Source of the DNA: CBDHFN01 sp965262605
Lineage (GTDB): Bacteria > Pseudomonadota > Alphaproteobacteria > JASGCL01
NCBI GenBank assembly: GCA_965262605.1
Contig: CBDHFN010000003.1
Location: forward strand, 496,001 to 560,000
Direction: 5' to 3'
Length of the DNA stretch: 64,000 nucleotides
Under the pieces are notes generated by a model, which saw only the letters and a program-made list of their open reading frames with translations, was not told the DNA's origin and searched no databases. Of this stretch, positions 50,671 to 58,585 are shown in pieces. The first letter of the stretch is position 1; each line of letters opens with the position of its first letter. The translations under genes were made by a program, and so were the position numbers.

Positions 50671-51424
50671 ATTTCTATTTTTGCACCAGTTTTGACGCTT
50701 GCGCTTTAATAGGATTATGGGATTATAGGATTAAATGATTATTAAAATAGTAATTAATCAAATTCGGTTAAAAATATATGGTTGCATGGTTAAAAAGAAA
50801 AAAATCCTTCAATCTTTTAATCCTTAAATCCTATTTTAAGGGGGTTTGGGGGAATCCCCCAAAATATAACGAATAAAACAGCATGAATTTTTATTTTCGC
50901 ACCTTATTTTGCGCTTACGCTTTACTAGAATTAAAAGAATTAAAAGAATTTAATGATTATTAAAATATTTAATTATCAATGTTGCTTAAAAATATAAGGT
51001 TGCATGATGAAAAAGAAAAAAATTCTTAAAATTCTTTTCAATTCTTAAAATTCTTTGTAAAGGGGGTTTGGGGGAATCCCCCAAAATATAACGAATAAAA
51101 CAGCATGAATTTTTATTTTCGCACCTTATTTTGCGCTTACGCTTTACTAGAATTAAAAGAATTAAAAGAATTAAATGATTATTAAAATATTTAATTATCA
51201 AAGTTGCTTAAAAATATATGGTTGCATGATGAAAAAGAAAAAAATTCTTAAAATTCTTTTCAATTCTTAAAATTCTTTGTAAAGGGGGTTTGGGGGAATC
51301 CCCCAAAATATAACGAATAAAACAGCATGAATTTTTATTTTCGCACCTTATTTTGCGCTTACGCTTTAATAGAATTAAAAGAAATTCTTAAAATTCTTGG
51401 TAAAGGGGGTTTGGGGGAATCCCT
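50671..51424. repeat. Tandem array of about four 222-bp repeat units
   Basis: Units: 50671-50886 (216 bp), 50887-51108 (222 bp), 51109-51330 (222 bp) and a truncated one from 51331 to about 51424. Units 2 and 3 are almost identical. Each holds a left arm of 9-bp repeats, a spacer, a complementary right arm and the G-run hairpin before AACAGCATGA. Unit 1 uses GGATTA in its left arm and AATCCT in its right arm, where the others use GAATTA and AATTCT. The truncated unit lacks the spacer. This array and the 50629-50670 copy fill the 934-bp gap before the cox gene; no coding sequence is seen. Confidence 0.85.
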
Positions 51425-51475
51425 AAATATTGCGATGGGGTATCATCAATAAAATTTAGTTTAAAAATGGGCAAT
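51421..51475. repeat. Respiratory-gene upstream module, copy 3 (left arm altered)
   Basis: It shares AAATATTGCGAT (51425-51436) with copy 1 and ATCATCAATAAAATTT (51442-51457) with copy 2, and ends in TGGGCAAT (51468-51475). Its left arm has become AATCCC where it joins the last 222-bp unit, so array growth or recombination seems to have cut into the module. Followed 17 nt later by TTGAAA. Confidence 0.65.
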
Positions 51476-51487
51476 ATCCGCCTAAAA

Positions 51488-51518
51488 ATAACTTGAAAAA
51501 TGAAAAATTTCAAGTTAT
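51488..51518 (+). promoter_or_regulatory. Palindrome and -35-like box before the cox subunit IV gene
   Basis: ATAACTTGAAA (51488-51498) and TTTCAAGTTAT (51508-51518) are perfect 11-bp inverted repeats with 9 nt between. The left arm contains the TTGAAA -35 candidate (51493-51498); TATGAG at 51516-51521 is a weak -10 candidate at 17-nt spacing. A promoter with operator or a hairpin are both possible. Confidence 0.45.
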
Positions 51519-51551
51519 GAGATAATTAATGAAATTACATAAGGATATAAC

Positions 51552-51683
51552 ATGCAAGATATGGAATATTTATCAGCAAGCAAACATCACCTTGACACTT
51601 GGGCGGGATTGAATAAAATTGTGCTATACACAAGTATAGGCATAATTGGGTTGTTATTATTTATGGCAATTACACTGCTTTAA
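51552..51683 (+). CDS. aa3-type cytochrome c oxidase subunit IV (small)
   Basis: A 43-residue protein (MQDMEYLSASKHHLDTWAGL, then NKIVLYTSIGIIGLLLFMAITLL). The pattern of an acidic, His-containing N-terminus, HLDTWAGLNK and one membrane helix ending FMA matches the bacterial aa3-type subunit IV family of Alphaproteobacteria, normally 40-70 residues (known from Paracoccus). It is a small, non-essential, helix-only subunit of the oxidase. AAGGA is 6 nt before the ATG. Its stop is 3 nt from metA, so they share a transcript. No other cox gene is in the window. Confidence 0.72.
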   Translation: MQDMEYLSASKHHLDTWAGLNKIVLYTSIGIIGLLLFMAITLL

Positions 51684-51686
51684 ACG

Positions 51687-52604
51687 ATGCCCATTACCAT
51701 TGCCGATGATTTGCCGGCAATTTCAATTCTTAAATCCGAAGGCGTCATGATAAAACGCCATACTGATGCGGTGCGTCAGGATATTCGTCCATTGGAAATT
51801 GCCTTATTAAATTTAATGCCGTTGAAAGAAACGACAGAGATTCAATTTGCGCGGCTTTTGGGGGCATCACCCTTGCAAGTGCAATTAACCTTGCTTACCA
51901 CCGATTCTTACAAGGCAAAAAATACAGACCCCAGCCATATTCAAAAATTTTATAGCCACTTTGCCGAAATTAAACACCGCAAATTTGATGGTTTAATTAT
52001 CACGGGCGCACCCGTTGAAACCATGGAATTTGAAGAAGTTGCTTATTGGCAAGAATTAAGCCAAATTTTTGCTTGGGCAAAAAAATCAGTATATTCGGGA
52101 TTTGCCGTATGTTGGGGGGCGCAAGCCGCCGCCTATTATTTTCATCAAATTCCAAAATATAATTTAAATGCCAAAAAATTTGGCGTATACGACCAAAAAA
52201 TCTTAGTGGACTCTCATCCGTTATTGGCGGGTTTTGACGATATTTATGCCACTCCCGTGTCGCGCCATACGGAAAATATTCTGGGTGATTTTCACAATAA
52301 ATCCGATAGGCTATTGGTATTAAGCACGGGCGATGAATCGGGCATCGGCTTGGTGGAGGATAAAGAGAATAATTTCTTTTATTCATTTAATCATTTGGAA
52401 TATGATACAATGACTTTGGCGCATGAATATATGCGCGATAAGGCAAATGGACAAACAATGCCGTGGTATTATTACCCGAATAATCAAGACGAATTAAAAC
52501 CATGTAATCGCTGGCGCGCCCATGCGCATTTATTATTTAGCAATTGGCTAAATATTGTTTATCAAGGCACACCTTTTGATTTGGATAAAATTGGTGCGCT
52601 ATAA
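51687..52604 (+). CDS. metA: Homoserine O-succinyl/acetyltransferase
   Basis: 305 residues. MPITIADDLPAISILKSEGV, then LNLMPLKETTEIQFARLL, the catalytic C142 in FAVCWGAQAAAYYF and SRHTENILGDFHN follow MetA. It activates homoserine for methionine synthesis; acyl donor (succinyl- or acetyl-CoA) cannot be told. It follows the cox subunit gene by 3 nt and overlaps truA by 11 nt. Confidence 0.93.
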   Translation: MPITIADDLPAISILKSEGVMIKRHTDAVRQDIRPLEIALLNLMPLKETTEIQFARLLGASPLQVQLTLLTTDSYKAKNTDPSHIQKFYSHFAEIKHRKFDGLIITGAPVETMEFEEVAYWQELSQIFAWAKKSVYSGFAVCWGAQAAAYYFHQIPKYNLNAKKFGVYDQKILVDSHPLLAGFDDIYATPVSRHTENILGDFHNKSDRLLVLSTGDESGIGLVEDKENNFFYSFNHLEYDTMTLAHEYMRDKANGQTMPWYYYPNNQDELKPCNRWRAHAHLLFSNWLNIVYQGTPFDLDKIGAL

Positions 52605-53331
52605 AATTACTATTTCTTATCACGGGGCTGATTTTTTTGGTTGGCAATATCAACCCGATAAAATCTCGGTGCAAGGCATTTTAGAAGAAAAATTAGCGAT
52701 TTTAAACGGCGCACCCATTCAAATTTGGGGTTGCGGACGCACGGATAGCGGCGTGCACGCCCTTGGGCAAGTAGCGCATTTTGATTATGACGGGGCATTA
52801 CCCGCTTATAAATTACAAGCAAGCTTAAATGGTATGGTCAAGCCCCATCGCGTTGCCATCACCGAAATTACGCCCATTGATTCGGAATTTCATGCAAGAT
52901 TTTCGGCAAAAATGCGCCATTATATTTATCGCGTTTGGGCGCACCAATCCCCGCCGATATTATGCGCTGATTTTGTATGGTTTGTGCCGCATCAATTAAA
53001 TACCAATGCGATTAAAACTGCCAGCCAATTTCTGATTGGCACGCATAATTTTCAATCATTTCGCGCGAAAAATTGTCAAGCCTTAAGCCCGATAAAAACT
53101 CTGAACCGCCTTGATATTGATTTTGATGGCAAGGAAATTAAATTTTCATTATCGGCAAAATCTTTTTTATATCATCAAGTGCGCAATATCATTGGCACTT
53201 TAATTGATATTGGCAAGGGTCGCTGGCAAGCAAGCGCAATTAAAGAAATGCTTGATGCGCAAAATCGCGCCGCAGCGGGACCTACTGCCCCACCCCATGG
53301 TTTATGTTTTCAAGGAGTTGACTATGACTAA
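52594..53331 (+). CDS. truA: tRNA pseudouridine(38-40) synthase TruA
   Basis: 245 residues from GTG 52594. An ATG at 52555 would add 13 non-family residues inside metA, while MRYKITISYHGADFFGWQYQ is the normal TruA start. Catalytic D51 is in CGRTDSGVHALGQVAHF. Also FHARFSAKMRHYIYRVW and FLYHQVRNIIGTLIDIGKGRW. It modifies the anticodon stem-loop of tRNAs. GTG start and overlap fit coupling to metA; cobH begins before its stop. Confidence 0.92.
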   Translation: MRYKITISYHGADFFGWQYQPDKISVQGILEEKLAILNGAPIQIWGCGRTDSGVHALGQVAHFDYDGALPAYKLQASLNGMVKPHRVAITEITPIDSEFHARFSAKMRHYIYRVWAHQSPPILCADFVWFVPHQLNTNAIKTASQFLIGTHNFQSFRAKNCQALSPIKTLNRLDIDFDGKEIKFSLSAKSFLYHQVRNIIGTLIDIGKGRWQASAIKEMLDAQNRAAAGPTAPPHGLCFQGVDYD

Positions 53332-53974
53332 CCCAAAATTTCGTGATTATTTTCATAATGCCGATGAAATTTACCAATTATCCGCCGAACGATTGGCTTC
53401 ACGGGTGAATTTCGCAAAATACCCAAAACCCGTGCATCATATTATGGAACGCATGATGCACGCGGTCGCCGATGAATATCTCGCCGATGAGATTCGCATA
53501 ACCCCCGAATTTCCCGCCATCGCCAGCAAATTATTGCACGATAATTGCCGAATTTATTGCGACAGCGGCATGGTTAAAGCGGGGATTATTCATGGCAAGA
53601 ATGAAAAAATCTTTATTTATCATGATTCAAGAACTCTTGAATTATCGCAAAAAATTGGACGCACAAGGTCAGCAGCTCAAGTAGATTATTGGCTTGAAAT
53701 GGATAAAAATCATCTCAATAACGCCATTATTGTCATTGGCAATGCGCCCACGGTGTTATTTCGGTTATTGGAATTAATGCAACAAAATCCATTAATTCGT
53801 CCCGCCGCATTAATTGCTGTGCCGGTTGGTTTTGTCGGCGCGGAATCCGCCAAAGAATATTTAATTGCAACCCATAATCCACCACCATTCGTCACATTAT
53901 TGGGCAATCGCGGGGGCACTCCGATAGCTTGCGCCGCGCTTAACGCGGTTTATGAAGGCAAAGGTCTTGCATGA
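53324..53974 (+). CDS. cobH: Precorrin-8X methylmutase
   Basis: 216 residues from ATG 53324 (AAGGAG 8 nt upstream). The catalytic His is in PVHHIMERMMHAVADEYLA; FRDYFHNADEIYQLSAERL is the family start and IVIGNAPTVLFRLLELMQ the later landmark. It moves the C11 methyl to C12, giving hydrogenobyrinic acid, in aerobic cobalamin synthesis. First gene of a cob run in which each gene overlaps the next. Confidence 0.94.
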   Translation: MTNPKFRDYFHNADEIYQLSAERLASRVNFAKYPKPVHHIMERMMHAVADEYLADEIRITPEFPAIASKLLHDNCRIYCDSGMVKAGIIHGKNEKIFIYHDSRTLELSQKIGRTRSAAQVDYWLEMDKNHLNNAIIVIGNAPTVLFRLLELMQQNPLIRPAALIAVPVGFVGAESAKEYLIATHNPPPFVTLLGNRGGTPIACAALNAVYEGKGLA

Positions 53975-55155
53975 TTAACATCATTGGGATTCGCGCTCAA
54001 ATTTCATTATCGCCCGAAATTATCGCCATTATTGCCAATGCCGATATGATTTTTGCACCAAAGGATAAATATGAATTAATCAAGAAATATTGCAAAAATG
54101 CGGTTTTTCAAGAATTTATTCGCCCTTTTGCGCAAAATTTGCCGATAATTCGCGAAAATATCGCCAAAAATTTGGTTGTTTTAGCAACGGGGGATCCTTC
54201 ATATTTTGGCGCGGGTAAAATTATGGTTAAGGAATTTGGCAAAGAAAATATCATGATTTATCCGCAAATATCCATCATATCCTTGATAGCAGCCGCGCAA
54301 AAATGGGCGATTGAAGATTGCGCAATTTTATCGATTCATGGGCGCAAAACCGCAAAATTTTATCCCTATATTCAGCCCAAAAACCGAATTATTTGTTTAA
54401 GCGATGGTGAAAATCGCCCGCATGAAATTTGCGAATTGCTAAATTCGTCGGGGTTTGGCGAATCAGAAATTATCGTTTATGAAAATTACCAAGAATCAGG
54501 GGAAAAAATCAGCAAATCAACGGCACAAAAAGGCTTTGGTGCCAAAAAATTTGATAATTTTCATACAATGGCGATGGAAATTCGCGGGCAGGGGCAGTTT
54601 TTATCGGCAACAAGTGGCATTAATAACGATGAATTTATTCACGATAATCAAATTACAAAACAAGAAACCCGCGCTATCATAATGGCAAAATTACAGCCGT
54701 TTCGGCATGGTGTTTTGTGGGATATTGGCGCGGGCAATGGCACAATTAGCGTTGAATGGTGCCGATTCGGCGGTTCTGCCCATGCGGTTGAAGCGCAAGA
54801 ATTGCGGCTTAATAATATAATTCAAAATTCTTTGAAATTTGGTGATTATGCGGTGCAAACTTATCTTGGTTATGCGCCGAATATCCTGCCTGCGGTTATT
54901 CCAGATGCAATTTTTTGCGGTGGTGGTGTATCTGATTATGCCTTATTAGAGGCTTTATGGGCAAAATTACCCAAAAATGGCGTGTTTGTCGCCAGCGCAG
55001 CATCATTAGAAGCGCAACAAACCCTTAGTAAATTTTTGCAACAATATGGCGGCAACTTAATCAAGTGCGATTTTGCTGAACATAAGGCGTTTTCGGCAAA
55101 TTTTCATCGTTTTGAATCCAGACATTCGGTATATATTTATGACAACAGAAAATAA
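53971..55155 (+). CDS. cobL: Precorrin-6Y C5,15-methyltransferase (decarboxylating)
   Basis: 394 residues, two-domain CobL: an N-terminal CbiE-like methylase (VLATGDPSYFGAGKIMV, FSIHGRKTAK-type) and a C-terminal CbiT-like part with SAM motif HGVLWDIGAGNGTISVEWCR. Both methylation and decarboxylation of precorrin-6Y are expected. Its start overlaps cobH by 4 nt and its end overlaps cobI by 17 nt. Confidence 0.92.
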   Translation: MINIIGIRAQISLSPEIIAIIANADMIFAPKDKYELIKKYCKNAVFQEFIRPFAQNLPIIRENIAKNLVVLATGDPSYFGAGKIMVKEFGKENIMIYPQISIISLIAAAQKWAIEDCAILSIHGRKTAKFYPYIQPKNRIICLSDGENRPHEICELLNSSGFGESEIIVYENYQESGEKISKSTAQKGFGAKKFDNFHTMAMEIRGQGQFLSATSGINNDEFIHDNQITKQETRAIIMAKLQPFRHGVLWDIGAGNGTISVEWCRFGGSAHAVEAQELRLNNIIQNSLKFGDYAVQTYLGYAPNILPAVIPDAIFCGGGVSDYALLEALWAKLPKNGVFVASAASLEAQQTLSKFLQQYGGNLIKCDFAEHKAFSANFHRFESRHSVYIYDNRK

Positions 55156-55855
55156 AATTACTGGCATCGGCATCGGCACGGGTGATAGCGAATATCTGAC
55201 TATCAAGGCAATTCGTGCCTTAAAAAAATGCGATGTTATTTTCACGCCGCAACCGCATACTGATAAAAAATCTATGGCTTACCAGATATGTGAGGGGTAT
55301 ATTCAAGATAATTGCGCCATAATTGCCTATGATTTACCGATGATAAAGGGCGATTTGCCAAATTATGATGCTTATCAAAAGATTATTTCAACAATTCTTG
55401 AATTATATGTTGCTGGCAAAGAAATTGGCGTTTTATGCGAAGGCGACCCATCATTTTATGGCTCATTTCAATATATTGCCAAGCTTTTAGCCGACCAAGC
55501 ACCCGATGCGCGCATTGAAATAATTGCGGGAATTTCTTCGCCCAATGTGGCGGCGGCTTTATTACAAACACCATTGGGAAGCCGTAATCAAGCCTATATC
55601 ACCATTCCAGCGACCATGGATTCAGCGCAAATACATCAATGTTTGGCAATATCGGGCGCAAAAACCATCATTAAAATTGGCAAGAATTTTAGCAAAATCC
55701 AACAAATTCTAATTGAACGAAATTTAATTGCCCAAAGTTATTTAATTTGCAAGGCGTCTTTGCCCGACCAAGAAATTATCCCGTTAACCCAAGAAATAAA
55801 GCCCGATTCCGTGCCGTATTTTTCCTTAATTTTTATCAAGGCGACTCATGATTAA
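55139..55855 (+). CDS. cobI: Precorrin-2 C20-methyltransferase
   Basis: 238 residues from ATG 55139. GIGIGTGDSEYLTIKAIRALKKCDVIFTPQP is the family N-terminus (quoted in part), then VLCEGDPSFYGSFQYIAK and IEIIAGISSPNVAAALLQTP. It adds the C20 methyl to precorrin-2. Open reading starts further upstream within cobL but the family start is here. Confidence 0.9.
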   Translation: MTTENKITGIGIGTGDSEYLTIKAIRALKKCDVIFTPQPHTDKKSMAYQICEGYIQDNCAIIAYDLPMIKGDLPNYDAYQKIISTILELYVAGKEIGVLCEGDPSFYGSFQYIAKLLADQAPDARIEIIAGISSPNVAAALLQTPLGSRNQAYITIPATMDSAQIHQCLAISGAKTIIKIGKNFSKIQQILIERNLIAQSYLICKASLPDQEIIPLTQEIKPDSVPYFSLIFIKATHD

Positions 55856-57518
55856 TAAAATATCTATCATTACCACCAAAACCACCGACAGCGCAATTTT
55901 TGCCAAAATCCAAGCCCATTTTACCAAGCTGGGCGATTTTAGCGTTCACGAAATTTCTGTTGCCCAAGGTGATTTTCAAGAAAAACTAATTCAAGCTTAT
56001 TTAAGCGGTTTTGCGATAGTCGCTTATTGCAACTGCGCCATTATTATTCGCCTACTTGCTCCTTATTTAGCGAATAAATGGTATGCTTCACCCGTGATGA
56101 TTGGGGTTAATAATGGCAAATTTTATTATGGTTTACTGGGCGCGCACCATGGCATGAGTGAGATTTTACCACAAATTGCCAAGCTTACAAACGGGCAGAT
56201 AATTCATGAATTGCCCGATGATATACCCACGGGTTGGCAGGCAAGCAACCTAGATGCACGCAAAAATATATCGGATATTTCCAAGGCAAAAATTATTTCA
56301 AATAAAATTGAACAATATGATGAATATACCCTGCACCCACCAATTTATGCGTTGGGTGTTGGTTTGGAAAGGCATGTCAGCGACCAAGAAATGCGTCTTG
56401 CCATTGATGAATTTTTAGCAAATTCGCCGATTCACCCAAAATCTTTGGCGGTGATTGCCTCAGTTTACCCAAAAATTGACGAACCCGCCTTGACATTTTT
56501 AAGCGAATATTTGGGGAATATTCCCTTGCGTTTTTTTACGCCCAATGAATGTAATCAAGTCAAAACTCCGAATCCTTCGGCAATTGTTATGGCTGAAATT
56601 GGCGCAGCATCAGTATGCGAGGCATCGGCTTTACTGGCAGCCAAAAATAATTCAACTTTAATTGAACAAAAAACCATTAAATCCCGTATTACCTTTGCGA
56701 TTGCCCAAAGCCAAGATTATTTGCTTGATTTAGCGGGCATGGCGCGCGGGGAACTGCATGTTGTTGGTATTGGACCGGGCGATGCGCAATATCGCTCTTT
56801 ATCAGCGATTCACGCCATTGGGCAATGCGATATTATCGTTGGTTATGAATTATATGCGAATTTAGTGGCGGATTTAATTGCCAATAAAACAATCATAACC
56901 CCGCCCTTAGGCGAAGAACGGGCAAGGGCGCAAATCGCGCTTGATTGGGCTGAAAAGGGGCATAAGGTTGCACTTTTAGCTTCGGGCGACCCCGGAATTT
57001 ATGCGCTTGCCCCGCTTGTGTATGAAGAATTATCCTTAAATGACAATAACCGCGTCCGCAATGCGATTCAAGTTGCCGTTCACCCCGGAATTAGCGCATT
57101 TCAAATCATGGCGGCGAAATTAGGCGCGCCCGCGGGCAATGATTGCGCCTTGATTTCTTTGTCTAATATCATGACTCCCGAAAATATCATCAAAAATCGG
57201 CTGTTGCATTGTGCCCAAGGGCAATTAACGACATTTTTATATAATCCGCAAAGCAAAACAAGGCAGGATTTATTAAAATTTGCGATAAATCAATTTTTGC
57301 AATACGCCCCCAAAGATTGCAAAGCCGCAATTGGCAAGCATTTATCGCGCCCCAACGAAGAAATTATCATCACGAATTTAGGCGATTTTCCATTTGAGCA
57401 AGTTGACATGTTTTCCATTGTCATGATTGGCAATATTTATACCAAACAAATTACGCACGGCAATCAAGATTATCTTTACGCGCCGCGTGGTTATATTGAA
57501 AAATTACCGACAAAATAG
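55848..57518 (+). CDS. cobJ: CbiG/CobE-like domain fused to precorrin-3B C17-methyltransferase
   Basis: 556 residues. The N-terminal ~295 residues follow the CbiG type, with IVAYCNCAIIIRLLAPYL, GLLGAHHGMSEILPQIAKL and the CobE-like ALGVGLERHVSDQEMRLAID. The C-terminal ~260 residues are CobJ: GELHVVGIGPGDAQYRSLSA, GEERARAQIALDWAEKGHKV, LLASGDPGIYALAPLV and VAVHPGISAFQIMAAKLGAP. It contracts the ring by methylation at C17. The fusion is known in Alphaproteobacteria. The cob run ends here without cobM, cobK, cobG or cobN. Confidence 0.9.
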   Translation: MINKISIITTKTTDSAIFAKIQAHFTKLGDFSVHEISVAQGDFQEKLIQAYLSGFAIVAYCNCAIIIRLLAPYLANKWYASPVMIGVNNGKFYYGLLGAHHGMSEILPQIAKLTNGQIIHELPDDIPTGWQASNLDARKNISDISKAKIISNKIEQYDEYTLHPPIYALGVGLERHVSDQEMRLAIDEFLANSPIHPKSLAVIASVYPKIDEPALTFLSEYLGNIPLRFFTPNECNQVKTPNPSAIVMAEIGAASVCEASALLAAKNNSTLIEQKTIKSRITFAIAQSQDYLLDLAGMARGELHVVGIGPGDAQYRSLSAIHAIGQCDIIVGYELYANLVADLIANKTIITPPLGEERARAQIALDWAEKGHKVALLASGDPGIYALAPLVYEELSLNDNNRVRNAIQVAVHPGISAFQIMAAKLGAPAGNDCALISLSNIMTPENIIKNRLLHCAQGQLTTFLYNPQSKTRQDLLKFAINQFLQYAPKDCKAAIGKHLSRPNEEIIITNLGDFPFEQVDMFSIVMIGNIYTKQITHGNQDYLYAPRGYIEKLPTK

Positions 57519-57541
57519 CTAAATTTTTTTTGTTAGCTATT
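57514..57541. terminator. Bidirectional terminator between cobJ and an SDR gene
   Basis: AATAGCTAA (57514-57522) and TTAGCTATT (57533-57541) are perfect 9-bp arms around a 10-nt AT loop. The stem includes both stop codons (TAG of cobJ, TAA of the opposing gene), which are only 14 bp apart. T and A runs flank both sides. A weak, AT-rich but symmetric terminator. Confidence 0.55.
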
Positions 57542-58582
57542 CAATAATTTTTCATGTTTTTTGATGGTTTGGGCAATAAATTCGCGGTTTTGGCGTGTCC
57601 AAGCCACGGTGCGCTTAATGCCCTCTTGAATCGTGATATTTGCCTTAAAACCTAATTCTTGCAACGATTTTTCAGTGGAAGCAAATCTTTTGCCTGATTT
57701 ATCCCAATCCCTTGCTGGCTTTAAATCCACGGGTGTTTGATTGCCGGTTTCTTGATTAATGTAATTTGCTAAATCCAAAATACTTGTTTCGCGTCCGGTG
57801 GCTAAATTATAAATTTCTGATGGCTTGCCGTGCAAGGCGCACGCCATTAAACCCCGCGCCATATCTTCCACAAAAATAAAATCGCGGCTAGTATTGCCCC
57901 CATTATCAAGCGGTAAAGCTTCACCACTAAGCGATTTCCAAATAAATGTTGGTATGACATTGCGATAAATTGTGTGAATCGTGCCACGCCATTGCCCCGC
58001 CCCTAAAATTTCGCGCGGACCATAAACATTGGCGAAACGCGCCTTGACAAAGGGCAATTGGTGGCGCGTGTAAAAATAATTGCCGTATAATTCGCCAATT
58101 ATCTTGGATATGGAATAAGGGCTGTCGTGAAACAGGCTAATGGGTTGGTCTTCGGTCGTGGCGCTGGGCGCATCGTAAGTTTTTTCCGCCACCGCGCATG
58201 CCGCCGCCGCATAAACAACTTTGTTAAGATTTTTTTGATATTGGCTTAAATGGTTAAATAATTTTAACGATGTTAGCGTATTATTCGCATGATCCGCCAA
58301 TGGGTCGGCGATAGATGATTGATTGCCATGATAACAAGCAAGATGAAAAACATAATCTAAATCCGCGGGTAATTGATGCAAAATTTTATCTTCGGTAATT
58401 GAGCCAAATAAAAAAACCACCGATTTATCTTGCGGGATATTAAAGGTTTCCGAGGATAATAAATTATCAACGATAAAAATTTGCTTAGGCTTCTCGCCTA
58501 GCAATAAATGCACTAAATTACTGCCGACAAAGCCCGCGCCGCCGACAACTAATATTTTTTTATTGGTGAAGTTTTGTGTCAT
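57533..58582 (-). CDS. NAD-dependent nucleotide-sugar epimerase/dehydratase
   Basis: 349 residues. Rossmann motif VGGAGFVGSNLVHLLLG, then CYHGNQSSIADPLADHANNT, the catalytic YxxxK in HDSPYSISKIIGELYGNYF, and FANVYGPREILGAGQWRG. Extended SDR of the UDP-glucose/galactose epimerase kind. Last gene of a four-gene minus-strand cluster with two other SDRs and wecB, so probably makes a surface-glycan sugar. Exact substrate unknown. Confidence 0.85.
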   Translation of the reverse strand: MTQNFTNKKILVVGGAGFVGSNLVHLLLGEKPKQIFIVDNLLSSETFNIPQDKSVVFLFGSITEDKILHQLPADLDYVFHLACYHGNQSSIADPLADHANNTLTSLKLFNHLSQYQKNLNKVVYAAAACAVAEKTYDAPSATTEDQPISLFHDSPYSISKIIGELYGNYFYTRHQLPFVKARFANVYGPREILGAGQWRGTIHTIYRNVIPTFIWKSLSGEALPLDNGGNTSRDFIFVEDMARGLMACALHGKPSEIYNLATGRETSILDLANYINQETGNQTPVDLKPARDWDKSGKRFASTEKSLQELGFKANITIQEGIKRTVAWTRQNREFIAQTIKKHEKLLNS

Positions 58583-58585
58583 TTC

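Noticed and set aside
50986..51201. A 71-codon open frame inside the repeat array
   Set aside because: It lies across two repeat units, has low-complexity composition and no Shine-Dalgarno; it is a by-product of the repeats.
50671..51424. Tandem repeats as a possible CRISPR array
   Set aside because: The whole 222-bp unit repeats, with no short repeats separated by unique spacers, and no cas genes are nearby.
49347..51551. parS or an origin of replication near parA
   Set aside because: No TGTTTCACGTGAAACA-like 16-mer and no DnaA-box cluster seen in the surrounding gaps.
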